This document shows positions 35,768 through 48,261 of a DNA stretch of 64,000 bases, piece after piece. Each line of letters begins with the position of its first letter. The first letter of the stretch is position 1. The DNA lies in assembly GCA_960531495.1 (NCBI GenBank), contig OY482850.1:6725653-6789652 (forward strand). The letters are read 5' to 3'. This DNA is from Zeus faber (lineage: Eukaryota > Chordata > Actinopteri > Zeiformes > Zeidae). A model generated the notes under the pieces. That model did not search any database and had not been told where the DNA came from. It saw only the letters and a program-made list of their open reading frames with translations. Both the position numbers and the translations under genes were made by a program.

Positions 35768-35892
35768 TCAATCAGTCTGAATGTTGAATGAACAGATTCT
35801 GGCTGTACCATTACCACCAGCAGTAACGTATTTATAGCTATCTTGTGCATTCTGTATCGATATACTGTAGGTCACGCGGTTCCCTATAGGTC
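35768..35892 (-). CDS. Phase-1 terminal exon of the next upstream array gene
   Basis: A tgtcgtag acceptor opens a phase-1 frame of 40 residues ending in TGA: GPIGNRVTYSISIQNAQ, then TAGGNGTARICSFNIQTD. Phase and Gly/Asn-rich composition match the array, which suggests the 3' end of another gene copy lying beyond 36 kb. Confidence 0.5.
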
Positions 35893-35999
35893 CTACGACA
35901 TCCAGGACACAGGAGAACAGAGATAGGTATAAAATAAGTCTCGACTTGACAAACAGGTAAAAGCACAAGTCCAACACTTGATGAGAAGAGGAGAGCTTC

Positions 36000-36443
36000 T
36001 GTGGCAGATTGGGAACTAAAATAAGAAAGTACTAAAAGAGTCTAACTGTACAAGTTCTTACCCTTGGAATTAGGTAAAGTTATCAGTTTTCTTGGCTGAC
36101 TGAAGTGCATACCCATGTACTTGCGAACCAAATCTGGTCCACGGTTTTTCAGCCAGTTGTTACAACTAGTTGGATGACTCAGCTCCAGAGAAACACAGAA
36201 GCCGCTAAAATGAAAACACTGAAGTCAGTGGCAGTAAAAGGCCCAGGAGATGGGCTTTTTCAAATAAATAGAAATACTTTCCCATGTCCCTTTACTCCTA
36301 CTCCTTTACTCATGCACACGGCTTATCAGCACTACAGTGTGTTGTGTTGTAGGGTAGCGTTGCAGTGTGTGTGAAATTTACCTTTATTGTTGACCTGTAG
36401 TAACATTACTCAAATAGACTTTGCTTTTTAAAGTTTTGCCTGT
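36000..36443. other. No recognisable feature
   Basis: Short frames only. The frame 36105-36374 carries no known motif. Confidence 0.35.
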
Positions 36444-36751
36444 TGACCTGAGCCATCCACAGATCTGTCCAGTATTTAATTAGCTCCTTGCTCTCTTCAA
36501 ATATACTAGTTAATTTGTATATGCTGTGCTGTGTACTATATAACACACCACAGCATCTTGTTAGGAGATCCTAACATGAGCGGAGTGTTTTTCACAAAGG
36601 CGAAGAAGAATATTATTTTGATTATAGCCAGACACCCTCACACACCCAGAAATCCATTTCTGTGGCTATTGCCAAGGTCATGCCTCAACACGCTCTGTTC
36701 TCTTCCACTGAATCTAAAGCTGCCCATTGAGCTGACACTGACTGCGGTGTA

Positions 36752-36861
<110 letters not shown>

Positions 36862-37489
36862 CCAACATTGTGATATTTGGCAGTTATATGATATAAAATA
36901 AACTCTTGGATTACTGATAATCCACCCGCAGACTTCCTGTTTGGAAGTCTGTGGGTGACCTAATCATTACCAGTCTGTCATGCAAAGAGCAGAGTTGTAG
37001 ATGTAGATGCAGACTCGAGGTGCGATTACATTGTGAAGGAAACCTTTAAATTCAACGACATACTGCAAGACAGAGTGTAGCGCAATCGCTACACAAGGTT
37101 CTCTCCAAAGACGTGCGACACGGGGTTTAGCCGGGTTGAAGCGCGGGCACGGCGATTCCACACTGTTTATAAAACAAGCTCCAGTGAGGATCTAGGACCT
37201 TTATGGAGGGCTTCCACCGGGACTCCGTCATATCCATCACATAGATGAAAAATTGTGATCGTGGCACTGCCCATTGTGGTCGCCTGCGTGGGTGCTCCGT
37301 GTCGACTACGCACATTTTAGTATTTTCTTTTCAGTTTTTTATTACAATGTCCGCCTAAAACTCATCAGCACTGATCTCCTACGGTCGCCATGCACTCGTG
37401 GGTATAAAAAATTCCCTGAAAGAACATCTTTAGTACTTTTTATCCGCGATTCCAGAGTGGCTGCTGGAGATTTTATGTGCCAACATTCT

Positions 37490-37519
37490 CAACAACAACA
37501 GCAACAACAACAACAACAA
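37490..37519 (+). repeat. (CAA/CAG)n tract
   Basis: About ten CAA/CAG triplets in the LINE 5' leader, repeated at 39872-39901. The poly-Gln frame across it is not supported as a protein. Confidence 0.85.
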
Positions 37520-37617
37520 TGAAGCAGCTGTTTCACGGGTGGGCCCACGGAGGAAGCACCGTGGTAAACGAGGTGGCATTCGGGTCAGAATGAGGACGCA
37601 ACCTTACCATCCTTCTT

Positions 37618-37651
37618 GACATTGGCAAGAAGCATTCTTCTTGCCAATGTC
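37618..37651 (+). repeat. 15-bp perfect hairpin in the LINE 5' coding region
   Basis: gacattggcaagaag, a 4-base catt loop, then the exact reverse complement. It is repeated at 40000-40033. A second 10-bp stem (aaggttcgcc, 8-base loop) lies at 37976-38003. Confidence 0.85.
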
Positions 37652-39110
37652 CAGTCCTTGGAGAACAGGATGGATGACCTTCGAGCGAGGATTACATTCC
37701 AACGGGATACGAGAAACTATTGTGTTCTCTGCCTGACGGAGACATGGTTGAACCTGCTGGTGTCGGACCACGCCATACGTCCAGCCGAGTCATTGTTCCG
37801 CACCGACAGGTCCGAGGAGTCAGGGGAATCCAAAGGTGGAGGTGTTTGCCTCATGATAAACAGCCACTGGTGTAACTCCAACAACACCAAGACTCTCCCC
37901 TGAACCTGGAACAGCTGACAATCTCATGCCGTCCATTCTACCTCCCCCGGGAATTCAACACGGTCATCATCACATAAGGTTCGCCTTTAACAGGGCGAAC
38001 CTTAAAAAGGTTTTGCCTAATTTCTCAATTATCAACACATCACGTATGCCACCAGGGGAGATAGAACTTTGGACCACTGTTACACACCGTACAGAAATGG
38101 ATACAAGACGTCTCGCTCCCTGCTTTCGAGAAATCAGATCACTCCGCGATTTCGCTGGTTCCTGTTTACAAGCCTTGCATCCGTGAACCGGTAGTGACGA
38201 GGGATGTAAAGCGGTAGTCGGACAAATCAGAGGCCGGGCTTGAGGACACTCTGACAGACGTCGACGGGGACATGTTCCAATCAAGTTCGAGTGACTTCAT
38301 CGAGTTTACAGAAGTAGCTGTGAGCTTCATAGCTACGTTGGCGGACAGCATCGTTCCCACGGTGAAAGTTCGGACATTTCTGAACCAGAAACCGTTTCGA
38401 TAAATCAATCCTTGGCACTCTGAATGCTCGCACAGCCGCTTACAACGACGGTCTTGTATCCAGAAACATGGACAATTACAAAGCGCTGTCGTTGCGTGCA
38501 ACATTCGGAGGGTGGTGAAGGACGCCAAACGGACTTACAGGGACACAGTGGAGTTACAGATGGCGCAACGGGGCACCCGACGCTTGTGGCAGGGGCTGCA
38601 GACTATTACCAACTACAAGAGCAGCCCTTCCCAAGCCACGAGTGTGGACGCCTCCCTAGCCAACGAACTGAACTCCTTTTATGCACAGTTTGAATCTGGC
38701 AACAACACCGCTAGCTTGCCGGCTAATTGGGGTTACACCGCTGGGGATAAGCATGCACGCTCAGTGTCTGAGCGTGACGTCAGGAGGACTCTGATGTGTG
38801 TGACCTGAGCCATCCACAGATCTGTCCAGTATTTAATTAGCTCCTTGCTCTCTTCAAATATACTAGTTAATTTGTATATGCTGTGCTGTGTACTATATAA
38901 CACACCACAGAATCTTGTTAGGAGATCCTAACATGAGCGGAGTGTTTTTCACAAAGGCGAAGAAGAAAATATTATTTTGATTATAGCCAGACACCCTCAC
39001 ACACCCAGAAATCCATTTCTGTGGCTATTGCCAAGGTCATGCCTCAACACGCTCTGTTCTCTTCCACTGAATCTAAAGCTGCCCATTGAGCTGACACTGA
39101 CTGCGGTGTA

Positions 39111-39199
<89 letters not shown>

Positions 39200-40893
39200 C
39201 ACACACACACACACACACAAACACCAACATTGTGATATTTGGCAGTTATATGATATAAAATAAACTCTTGGATTACTGATAAATTCGTGTTACCTGCACA
39301 ACACAGCCCGCAGACTTCCTGTTTGGAAGTCTGTGGGTGACCTAATCATTACCAGTCTGTCATGCAAAGAGCAGAGTTGTAGATGTAGATGCAGACTCGA
39401 GGTGCGATTACATTGTGAAGGAAACCTTTAAATTCAACGACATACTGCAAGACAGAGTGTAGCGCAATCGCTACACAAGGTTCTCTCCAAAGACGTGTGA
39501 CACGGGGTTTAGCCGGGTTGAAGCGCGGGCACGGCGATTCCACACTGTTTATAAAACAAGCTCCAGTGAGGATCTAGGACCTTTATGGAGGGCTTCCACC
39601 GGGACTCCGTCATATCCATCACATAGATGAAAAATTGTGATCGTGGCACTGCCCATTGTGGTCGCCTGCGTGGGTGCTCCGTGTCGACTACGCACATTTT
39701 AGTATTTTCTTTTCAGTTTTTTATTACAATGTCCGCCTAAAACTCATCAGCACTGATCTCCTACGGTCGCCATGCACTCGTGGGTATAAAAAATTCCCTG
39801 AAAGAACATCTTTAGTACTTTTTATCCGCGATTCCAGAGTGGCTGCTGGAGATTTTATGTGCCAACATTCTCAACAACAACAGCAACAACAACAACAACA
39901 ATGAAGCAGCTGTTTCACGGGTGGGCCCACGGAGGAAGCACCGTGGTAAACGAGGTGGCATTCGGGTCAGAATGAGGACGCAACCTTACCATCCTTCTTG
40001 ACATTGGCAAGAAGCATTCTTCTTGCCAATGTCCAGTCCTTGGAGAACAGGATGGATGACCTTCGAGCGAGGATTACATTCCAACGGGATACGAGAAACT
40101 ATTGTGTTCTCTGCCTGACGGAGACATGGTTGAACCTGCTGGTGTCGGACCACGCCATACGTCCAGCCGAGTCATTGTTCCGCACTGACAGGTCGGAGGA
40201 GTCAGGGGAATCCAAAGGTGGAGGTGTTTGCCTCATGATAAACAGCCACTGGTGTAACTCCAACAACACCAAGACTCTCCCCTGAACCTGGAACAGCTGA
40301 CAATCTCATGCCGTCCATTCTACCTCCCCCGGGAATTCAACACGGTCATCATCACATAAGGTTCGCCTTTAACAGGGCGAACCTTAAAAAAGTTTTGCCT
40401 AATTTCTCAATTATCAACACATCACGTATGCCACCAGGGGAGATAGAACTTTGGACCACTGTTACACACCGTACAGAAATGGATACAAGACGTCTCGCTC
40501 CCTGCTTTCGAGAAATCAGATCACTCCGCGATTTCGCTGGTTCCTGTTTACAAGCCTTGCATCCGTGAACCGGTGGTGACGAGGGATGTAAAGCGGGAGT
40601 CGGACAAATCAGAGGCCGGGCTTGAGGACACTCTGACAGACGTCGACGGGGACATGTTCCAATCAAGTTCGAGTGACTTCATCGAGTTTACAGAAGTAGC
40701 TGTGAGCTTCATAGCTACGTTGGCGGACAGCATCGTTCCCACGGTGAAAGTTCGGACATTTCTGAACCAGAAACCGTTTCGATAAATCAATCCTTGGCAC
40801 TCTGAATGCTCGCACAGCCGCTTACAACGACGGTCTTGTATCCGGAAACATGGACAATTACAAAGCGCTGTCGTTGCGTGCAACATTCGGAGG

Positions 40894-42362
40894 GTGGTGA
40901 AGGACGCCAAACGGACTTACAGGGACACAGTGGAGTTACAGATGGCGCAACGGGGCACCAGACGCTTGTGGCAGGGGCTGCAGACTATTACCAACTACAA
41001 GAGCAGCCCTTCCCAAGCCACGAGTGTGGACGCCTCCCTAGCCAACGAACTGAACTCCTTTTATGCACAGTTTGAATCTGGCAACAACACCGCTAGCTTG
41101 CCGGCTAATTGCGGTTACACCGCTGGGGATGAGCATGCACGCTCAGTGTCTGAGCGTGACGTCAGGAGGACTCTGATGTGTGTGAACACCAGGAAAGCTG
41201 TGGGCCCAGATGGCATATCTGGACAAGTACAGAAAACCTGTGCTAACCAGCCATCCCCAGTGCTCACTACGATAATCAATGCCTCCCTGGCTGAATCGTT
41301 GGCCCCATCCTGCTTCAGGAGGTCCACCAACGTTCTTGTCCTGAAGATCGCCTCTCCTGCCTGCCTGAATGACAACCGTCCGGTGGCCCTCACCACAAAG
41401 TGTTTCGAGAGGCTGATTAAGGATTACATCTGCGCCTCCCTCCCCCGCACCTCAGACCGGCTACAATTTGCGTACTGGCAGAACGGATCCACAGATGATG
41501 CGGTCTCCCAGGTGCTGCAGACCACGCTCACATACCTTGATGGCTGGAAGGGGGCCTATGTGAGAATGCTGTTCATCGACTACAGTTCAGCTTTCAATAC
41601 CACAGTCCCCACCAGACCGGCTGTCAAGCTGTGGGAGCTAGGACTGAACACTTCGCTGTGTGCCTGGATCCTGGACTTTCGCACAGCCTGGCCCCAGGTG
41701 GTTAGGGTGGGGAGGCACATGTCCAGCTTCCTCACTTTAAACACAAGATCCCCCCAGGGCTGCATCCTCCGCCCCCTACTGTACTCCCTGTACACACATG
41801 ACTGTGTGGCCAGGTCCAGCTCCCACACCATCATCAAGTTTGCTGACGACACCGACATGGTGGGCCTGATCAACAACGACAATGAGAAGGCCTACCGCGA
41901 GGAGGTGGCTGACCTGTCACTCTGGTGCCAGGACAACAGCCTCCTCCTGAACATCAGCAAAACTAAGGAGCTCATTCTGGACTTTCGGAGAGGATTACAA
42001 CTGAGGACGCATGCGCCGCTGGTGATTAATGGGACTTTTGTCGACAGGGTTAGCAGCTTCAAGTACCTGGGAGTCCACATCACGAAGGACCTAACATGAA
42101 TTTTACACACAGACACTCTGGTGAGAAAGGCGAGTCAGCGTCTTTACCACCTCAAGCAGCTGAAGAAATTCAGGGTCTTGGTGAGGATCCTCAAGTCCTT
42201 CTATATGGAGCAGTGGAGAGCATCTTGACAGGCAACATTGTTGCCTGGTTTGGGAACTGTACTGCTCAGGACAGGCGGGCCCTGCAGAGGGTGGTGCGTT
42301 CAGCCCAACGTACCACTGGAACTACCCTCCCCTCCCTGCAGGACTTATACACCAGGAGGTGA
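40894..42362 (+). pseudogene. LINE reverse transcriptase ORF, frameshifted at the end
   Basis: A 401-codon open frame (40894-42099) reads RKAVGPDGISGQVQK, NRPVALTTKCFERLIK, then FAYWQNGSTDDAV, the palm FIDYSSAFNTTVP (first Asp), SPQGCILRPLLYSLYTHD and IIKFADDTDMVGLI (catalytic DD), then FKYLGVHITKDL. A frameshift near 42097 moves the thumb (FYMEQWRASL-like, then VRSAQRTTGTTLPSLQDLYTRR) to the 42096-42362 frame. RT catalytic residues are intact. Upstream, the endonuclease frame is broken, so it could not act alone. Confidence 0.85.
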
Positions 42363-42775
42363 AGTAGCAGAGCCGCAGGATCATGAATGATCCTCACCAC
42401 CCCAACAACGGACTGTTCTAGCTGCTGCGGTCGGGCAAGTGCCTCCACAGTCACACAGCGAGAACAGAGTGAGATGGAGCTTCTTCCCGCAAGCCATAAG
42501 AACTGTCAACGCTGACCTCACCAGGGGTCCTCACTGAGACACACACATAGGCCCCACTGCCTTACTGTACTGTATGTAGCATACTGTACTGCATACTGTA
42601 TCACTGTTCTAGGTAACTGCATACTGTGCTGTAAGGCTGTTCTGTTCGGTGTAACTGCATTGCTGCGCAGTATTGTTGTATACTGTACTGTATATCTCCA
42701 CAGACACTACCTCACTTGATTCACATGACACTTTAATGCACATATCTGTATAAACATAATAGCCTATCCCATATA

Positions 42776-44382
42776 CAGTGGGGCAAAAAAGTATTTAGTC
42801 AGCCACCAATTGTACAAGTTCTCCCACTTAAAAAGATGAGAGAGGCCTGTAATTTTCATCATAGGTACACTTCGACTATGAGAGATAGAATGGGGGGGAA
42901 AGAATCCAGGAAATCACATTGTAGGATTTTTAATGAATTAATTGGTAAATTCCTCGGTAAAATAAGTATTTGGTCACCTACAAACAAGCAAGATTTCTGG
43001 CTTTCACAGACCTGTAACTTTTTCTTTAAGAGGCTCCTCTGTCCTCAACTCGTTACCTGTATTAATGACACCTGTTTGAACTCGTTATCAGTATAAAAGA
43101 CACCTGTCCACAACCTCAAACAGTCACACTCCAAACTCCACTATGGCCAAGACCAAAGAGCTGTCAAAGGACACCAGAAACAAAATTGTAGACCTGCACC
43201 AGGCTGGGAAGACTGAATCTGCAATAGGTCAGCAGCTTGTTGTGAAGAAATCAACTGTGGGAGCAATTATTAGAAAATGGAAGACATACAAGACCACTGA
43301 TAATCTCCCTCGATCTGGGGCTCCAAGCAAGATCTCACCGCGTGGGGTCAAAATGATCACAAGAAGGGTGAGCAAACATCCCAGAACCACACGGGGCGAC
43401 CTAGTGAATGACCTGCAGAGAGCTGGGACCAAAGTAACAAAGGCTACCATCAGTAACACATTACGCCGCCAGGGACTCAAATCCTGCCGTGCCAGACGTG
43501 TCCCCCTGCTTAAGCCAGTACATGTCCAGGCCCATCTGAAGTTTGCTAGAGAGCATTTGGATGATCCAGAAGAGGATTGGGAGAATGTCATATGGTCAGA
43601 TGAAACCAAAATAGAACTTTTTGGTAAAAACTCAACTTGTCGTGTTTGGAGGAGAAAGAAAACTGAATGGCATCCAAAGGACACCTTACCTACTGTGAAG
43701 CATGGGGGTGGAAACATCATGCTTTGGGGCTGTTTTTCTGCAAAGGGACCAGGACGACTGATCCGTGTAAAGGAAAGAATGAATGGGGCCATGTATCGTG
43801 AGATTTTGAGTGAAAACCTCCTTCCATCAGCAAGGGCATTGAAGATGAAACGTGGCTGGGTCTTTCAGCATGACAATGATCCCAAACACACCGCCCGGGC
43901 AACGAAGAAGTGGCTTCGTAAGAAGCATTTCAAGGTCCTGGAGTGGCCTAGCCAGTCTCCAGATCTCAACCCCATAGAAAATCTTTGGAGGGAGTTGAAA
44001 GTCCGTGTTGCCCAGTGACAGCCCCAAAACATCACTGCTCTAGAGGAGATCTGCATGGAGGAATGGGACAAAATACCAGCAACAGTGTGTGAAAACCTTG
44101 TGAAGACTTACAGAAAACGTTTGACCTCTGTCATTGCAAACAAAGGGTATATAACAAAGTATTGAGATGAACTTTTGTTATTGACCAAATACTTATTTTC
44201 CACCATCATTTGCAAATAAATTCTTTAAAAATCAGACAATGTGATTTTCTGGATTTTTTTTTTCCCATTTTGTCTCTCATAGTTGAGGTATACCTATGAT
44301 GAAAATAACAGGCCTCTCTCATCTTTTTAAGTGGGAGAACATGCACAATTGGTGGCTGACTAAATACTTTTTTGCCCCACTG
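42776..44382 (+). mobile_element. Tc1-like transposon with full TIRs
   Basis: 1607 bp, starting cagtggggcaaaaaagta and ending with its complement ttttttgccccactg, flanked by TA on both sides (42774-42775, 44383-44384). The TIRs are long, about 200 bp, with further matches (aagatgagagaggcctgt) inside. It sits in the 3' UTR of the LINE, so it is younger than that LINE. Confidence 0.95.
43143..44165 (+). pseudogene. Tc1 transposase with one premature stop
   Basis: A DD34E transposase acting by cut-and-paste at TA sites. The open frame gives 291 residues: N-terminal paired-like helix-turn-helix (about 1-110), first Asp at 153 (WSDETK), second Asp at 244 ([10 protein letters not shown]), Glu at 279 (NPIENLW), 34 residues between the last two. 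The frame stops at 44016-44018 (TGA after VAQ) but stays open past it to a natural stop at 44163-44165, with [14 protein letters not shown] and LVKTYRKRL. The TGA is a likely CGA-to-TGA CpG decay. The catalytic core precedes the stop. Confidence 0.95.
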
Positions 44383-44759
44383 TACATAAGTCTATTCCTT
44401 TTATTTCTATTTTGTACCCCCATTCTATATTACTTTCTGAGTTATTTTATCTTATTTTATTCTATATTATTATATGTACTTACTGCATTACATTTTAGGA
44501 ATCAGTTAGTTTCAGTTAGTTAGTCAAGTAGAAATTAGGTAGCTATTGTGTTCGGTCTAGAACATATTGTGCATAATTACCAGGTGCATTGCATTGACAT
44601 TTCACTGCATATTTTGTATGAAAGTATGTATATGTATGTGAAAAATAAACCTCTTTCATCTTGAATCTTGAACACCACTCCTGCACTGACCTATAAGTAA
44701 TAATCCCAGCTGCTGTGATTGGCCAGTCATTCAGTTGGCCACAGCTGGCACCGAGGCGG

Positions 44760-46330
44760 GGAGCGTCAGTTTACGCCTTTGACTTCCCCTGCCTCCCAAG
44801 GCCCACTCGACCTCGCCCCCGACTCTGTCACCCCCCCCCCACCGCCCGACTTAGGCCGGGGAACTGTCTGGCTGACAGCCAACCCCTACCCCTCCCCTAC
44901 CACCATCTGCGCCCCCGGCAGCTGGAGTCCAGCAAAGCTCGGTGTCTACCCCCTTGTAACCTTACCGGTACGTAATAGGCCCCTTCCGACCAGAGGAGCG
45001 GCCCGGCGTGCCGGCAATTCGGACAACCTGTCCGACCTCCATCAAAGTGCAGTCCCCGCAGCGATGGACTAGCCGCCCGCAGCGCCAGCACCCCTGTCCG
45101 AGCATCTGAGGAACCATCTGTGGGCCAAGCTGGGAAAGGGTGGGGAGAAAAAAGGGTTGGTGCTGGAAAGTGACCCGGCGTCCCGCGGTGCCGAAAAGGG
45201 GTTAGTACGGGAAAGTGATAGGGTGTCCCGCGGCACCGACGGCCCTGGTTGAGCTCCATCCAGTCTCCTCCGGGCTGCAGGGGCGGTCCACCGCCGTGGC
45301 CGGTAGCCATGTGGTCCTGGGGTTGGACGGAGTGGCGGGCCTCTGGTTGGCTTGCGGTCCTCGGCAGGGAGGCGGTCGTGGGTTGCCAGGTGGTCCTCGG
45401 CCAGGGTGACGGCCGCCTCCAGGGTGCCCGGCCAATGGCAGCCGACCCAGTTGGCCATCAGGGCTGGAATGCCCTACAGGAACCGGTCCAGGACCACGGC
45501 GTCGATGATCTGGTCGGCCGTCCTCTCCCCCGGCTGCAGGTACTGTCTGGCCACATCCCTCAGCTGCTGGGTGTAGGCGAAGGGCTGACTGGCGCTGGTA
45601 TAGGCCAGAGCTTGGAACCACTGCCGTTGTCCCTCTGGTGTAGCCCCAGCCGGTCCAGGATGGCCTTCCTCACCACCGTGTAGTCGTGGCAGGCAGCGGC
45701 CAGCTGGCTGTGGGCCGTCTTATGCGCCTCCCCCCTTAAGCAGCGGGAGCAGCCGCAGGACGGTCTCTTCATGGCAGCATGGTGGCACGGTGGCGCAGTG
45801 CATTGCACTGCTGCCTCACAGCAAGAAGGTCCTGGGTTCGATTCCCGCCTGGGGCACTGTTGGCACCGTGCTCCGGCGGGTTATCTCCCAAATAGGAGCC
45901 TTTCTGTGTGGAGTTTGCATGTTCTCCCCGTGCTCACATGGGGTTTCCTCCACCTCGCGTCAGTAAGGACCCCCCTCAAAAACATGCACCCATCATCGTC
46001 TGACCAGCGATAGTCACCTGGTCCCCAGGCATGTCTACATATGCTGCCCACTGCTCCTGGCTGTGGCCAGAGGAAGGACAAACCAGGATGGGTTAAATGC
46101 AGAGAAACCATTTCACCGGCCACCATCCAAAGCGTCTGTGTGTGTGTGCAAGCATGTGTTGTGGTGTGTTGTGTGACAAATAAAGATTTCTTCATCAGAC
46201 CACTCACCCGCTGTCGCTGATAGTTCAAACGTGGTGAGTAAGGCCTCTGTGTCCTCCTCGCCAGTCATCCGGTGCAGCGTGACCAGGGTGACCGGCAGGG
46301 AGAACTGGAGGTTATTATTATATATGTTAT
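44760..46330 (-). pseudogene. Gypsy-like gag/protease remnant
   Basis: Right to left on the minus strand: gag start (about 46320-46200, LVTLHRMTGEEDTEALLTTF), a SINE insertion, then CLRGEAHKTAHSQLAAACHD with TVVRKAILDRLGL (45765-45600), then EAAVTLAEDHLA (near 45430-45390), a partial zinc knuckle CPNCRHAG (near 45020) and RALLDSSCRG (near 44935), in the position of a retropepsin DSG motif with Gly replaced by Ser. Frames are broken in several places. GC-rich compared with its surroundings. Confidence 0.75.
45773..46188 (+). mobile_element. tRNA-derived SINE with 7-bp target duplication
   Basis: The head ggtggcgcagtg (A box) and ggttcgattcccg (B box), the central gtgtggagtttgcatgttct, and the tail gtgacaaataaaga are visible. 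TCTTCAT lies at 45766-45772 and 46189-46195. It splits Gypsy gag. Confidence 0.9.
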
Positions 46331-46641
46331 TACTTATTGATAGTGATCACAAATTATCTGCCAAGGTACTTACTCTTTGACTGGAAAACGTGTGCTGTAC
46401 TTCAGTTAGTCTGGATCAGATCGATTTTTAACAAACGGCATACAACAGTGTGTATTTGTTTCCAATTGCAGAAAGAGTTAATATGCAAGTGGAGTTAGAT
46501 TTTAATATAGTGGTCCCCAAACTAAAGCCCGCGGGCCGGATACAGCCCGGCCCCCTGAACAATACCAGAGACGCATTATGATTTTTTTTTCAGTCTGGCC
46601 ACGCGAATCCTAGACTAGCCCCTGTCAAATAGAACGGAATA

Positions 46642-48261
46642 ATGGCGAAAAGGTTAGGTAAGAGAAAAATTGATTCAGAATGCAGGGTATTTAACCTGCA
46701 GTGGTCAAACGATTATTTTTTTGTTCAATGCAAAGAAAAGGCTGTTTGTCTCATCTGTCAAGAGGCGGTGGCGGTATTCAAAGAATACAATCTGCGCCGA
46801 TACTATGAATCCTGTCACAAAGACAAGTATGATAACTTGCAAGGCCAAATGCGAGCAGACAAAGCTAAAAAGCGGACTGCTAGCTCAGCAGAATACATTT
46901 GTACGCCAAGCTCAGCTGAACCAGTCATCCATTCGGGCCAGCTTTCGGGTTACTCAACTGATAGCAAACAGCGGTAAACCTTTCACTGATGGAGAGTTGG
47001 TCAAGAAATGTTTGAATGCTGTCGCGGAAGAGGTGTGTCCCGAGAAGAACGATGTCTTTAATGCCGTGAGTCTGTCGGCGAGTACAATCACCAGACGCAT
47101 ATAAGAAATCGGGGGAAATGTATATGCCCAGCTGCAGCAGAAGACGAAATAATTTGACTTTTTTTCATTAGCACTGGATGAGAGCGCGGACGTGCAAGAC
47201 ACAGCGCAGCTGCTCATTTTTATTCGTGGAGTTAGCGCAAACTTTGAGATGTGCGAGGAGCTGGCAGCCCTCCAAAGTCTCAATGGGACTACAAAGGGGG
47301 AGGATATTTTCGGCAAATATGTCAAACCATGGAAGAGTTGGACCTAGACTGGTCAAAGCTTGCCAGCATCACGACTGACGGGGCTCCTAGTATGATGGCA
47401 CCTCGCATTTTTAACAGACGTGACAGAAATGCTGAACAGCCTTAACTTGCAGCTACAAGGCCAGGGGGAACTCATTTGCGACATGTAGAAGAAGAAAGAA
47501 GAAACAGTCTTTATTTGTCACACGACACTCCACAACACATGCTTGCACACACACACACATGCACATGCTTGATGGTGGCCGGTGAAATGGCTCCTCTGCT
47601 TTTAACCCATCCTGGCTTGTCCTTCCTCTGGGGCACAGCCAGGAGCAGTGGGCAGCATACGTGGACGCGCCCGGGGATATTTGCACATAAAAGCATTTGA
47701 GGTGAAACTTGCGCTGGTTTTGGAACAAGTGAAAAAGCACAACTTCATCCATCTCCCTGCTACCCAAAACCTCTCTGCAGAGAACCCAGCGGTCCTGTTC
47801 CCAGCTGAAAAGTGTGTGGAAGCACTGGAAATGCCGAAGGCGGAGTTCGGTGTGCGATTCCGGCAACTACATGTTAATGCAAAAGAAATCCTTCTTTTCC
47901 AGAACCCCTTTCTTGCTGACATCGATGAAGCCCAGCCTTCTTATCAGTTTGTGTTGACCGAGTTACAGAACTGTATTGTTCTGAAAGACGCATTCAAGCC
48001 CAACAGTCTCATTGACTTCTATGCCGCCCTCCCAAACGACACGTACCCTAACGTAAAAAACACACAATGAAGATGTTTACACTTTTTGGCAGCAAGTATA
48101 TCTGTGAGCAAACCTTTTCACACATGAAACACCTGAAAACTCAGATGAGATCAAGATTGACGGATGAACATTGGCATCAGTGTTTGAGACTGGCTCTGAC
48201 TAGAATGGAACCTGATATTCAACTTCTCACCCGCCAGATGCAGGCCCACAGTTCAAACTGA
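46642..48261 (+). pseudogene. hAT transposase, GTF2IRD2-like, broken
   Basis: Blocks in order: N-terminal FNLQWSNDYFF and a BED-like finger (CLIC...RRYYESCHKDKY, where one His looks changed to Tyr); AQLNQSSIRASFRVTQLIA and PFTDGELVKKCLNAVAEEVC (46780-47104); the catalytic LALDESADVQDTAQLLIFIR (near 47170), whose Asp is in the first catalytic position; KHNFIHLPATQNLSAE to NSLIDFYAALPND (47648-48050); and the C-terminal dimerisation block CEQTFSHMKHLKTQMRSRLT (48067-48261). Several stops, a SINE at 47.5-47.7 kb and an internal gap make it inactive. Confidence 0.9.
47494..47682 (-). mobile_element. SINE, truncated, inside the hAT
   Basis: Reverse complement of the 3' part of the 45.8-46.2 kb SINE (matches gtgggcagcatacgtgga and caaataaagactg on the opposite strand). 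It interrupts the hAT transposase. Confidence 0.8.

Larger units (their letters stand above)
38801..44672 (+). mobile_element. LINE, Rex1/L2-like, with duplicated 5' half and nested Tc1
   Basis: Order: 5' leader and (CA)n, endonuclease remnant (39998-40285), linker, RT (40894-42362), 3' UTR from about 42363, interrupted by a Tc1 element at 42776-44382, then the 3' end with polyA-like aataaacctc and the tail cttgaatcttgaa at 44650-44672. It is the same broad family as the 27.5-30.5 kb LINE but a different subfamily. The endonuclease part is frameshifted, so the element is inactive. Confidence 0.85.

Noticed and set aside
37274-37522. 82-codon frame with a Gln tract (duplicate at 39656-39904)
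   Set aside because: The Gln run is a CAA/CAG tract in a LINE 5' leader; no domain is present and it is duplicated with the LINE.
43229-43792. 187-codon minus-strand frame
   Set aside because: Antisense shadow of the Tc1 transposase.
45249-45683. Plus-strand GC-rich frames
   Set aside because: Gypsy gag blocks read on the opposite strand explain this stretch.
45773-46188. tRNA gene suggested by A and B boxes (also in the 30.8, 58.5 and 60.3 kb SINEs)
   Set aside because: The boxes belong to tRNA-derived SINEs with tails and target duplications; no cloverleaf is intact.
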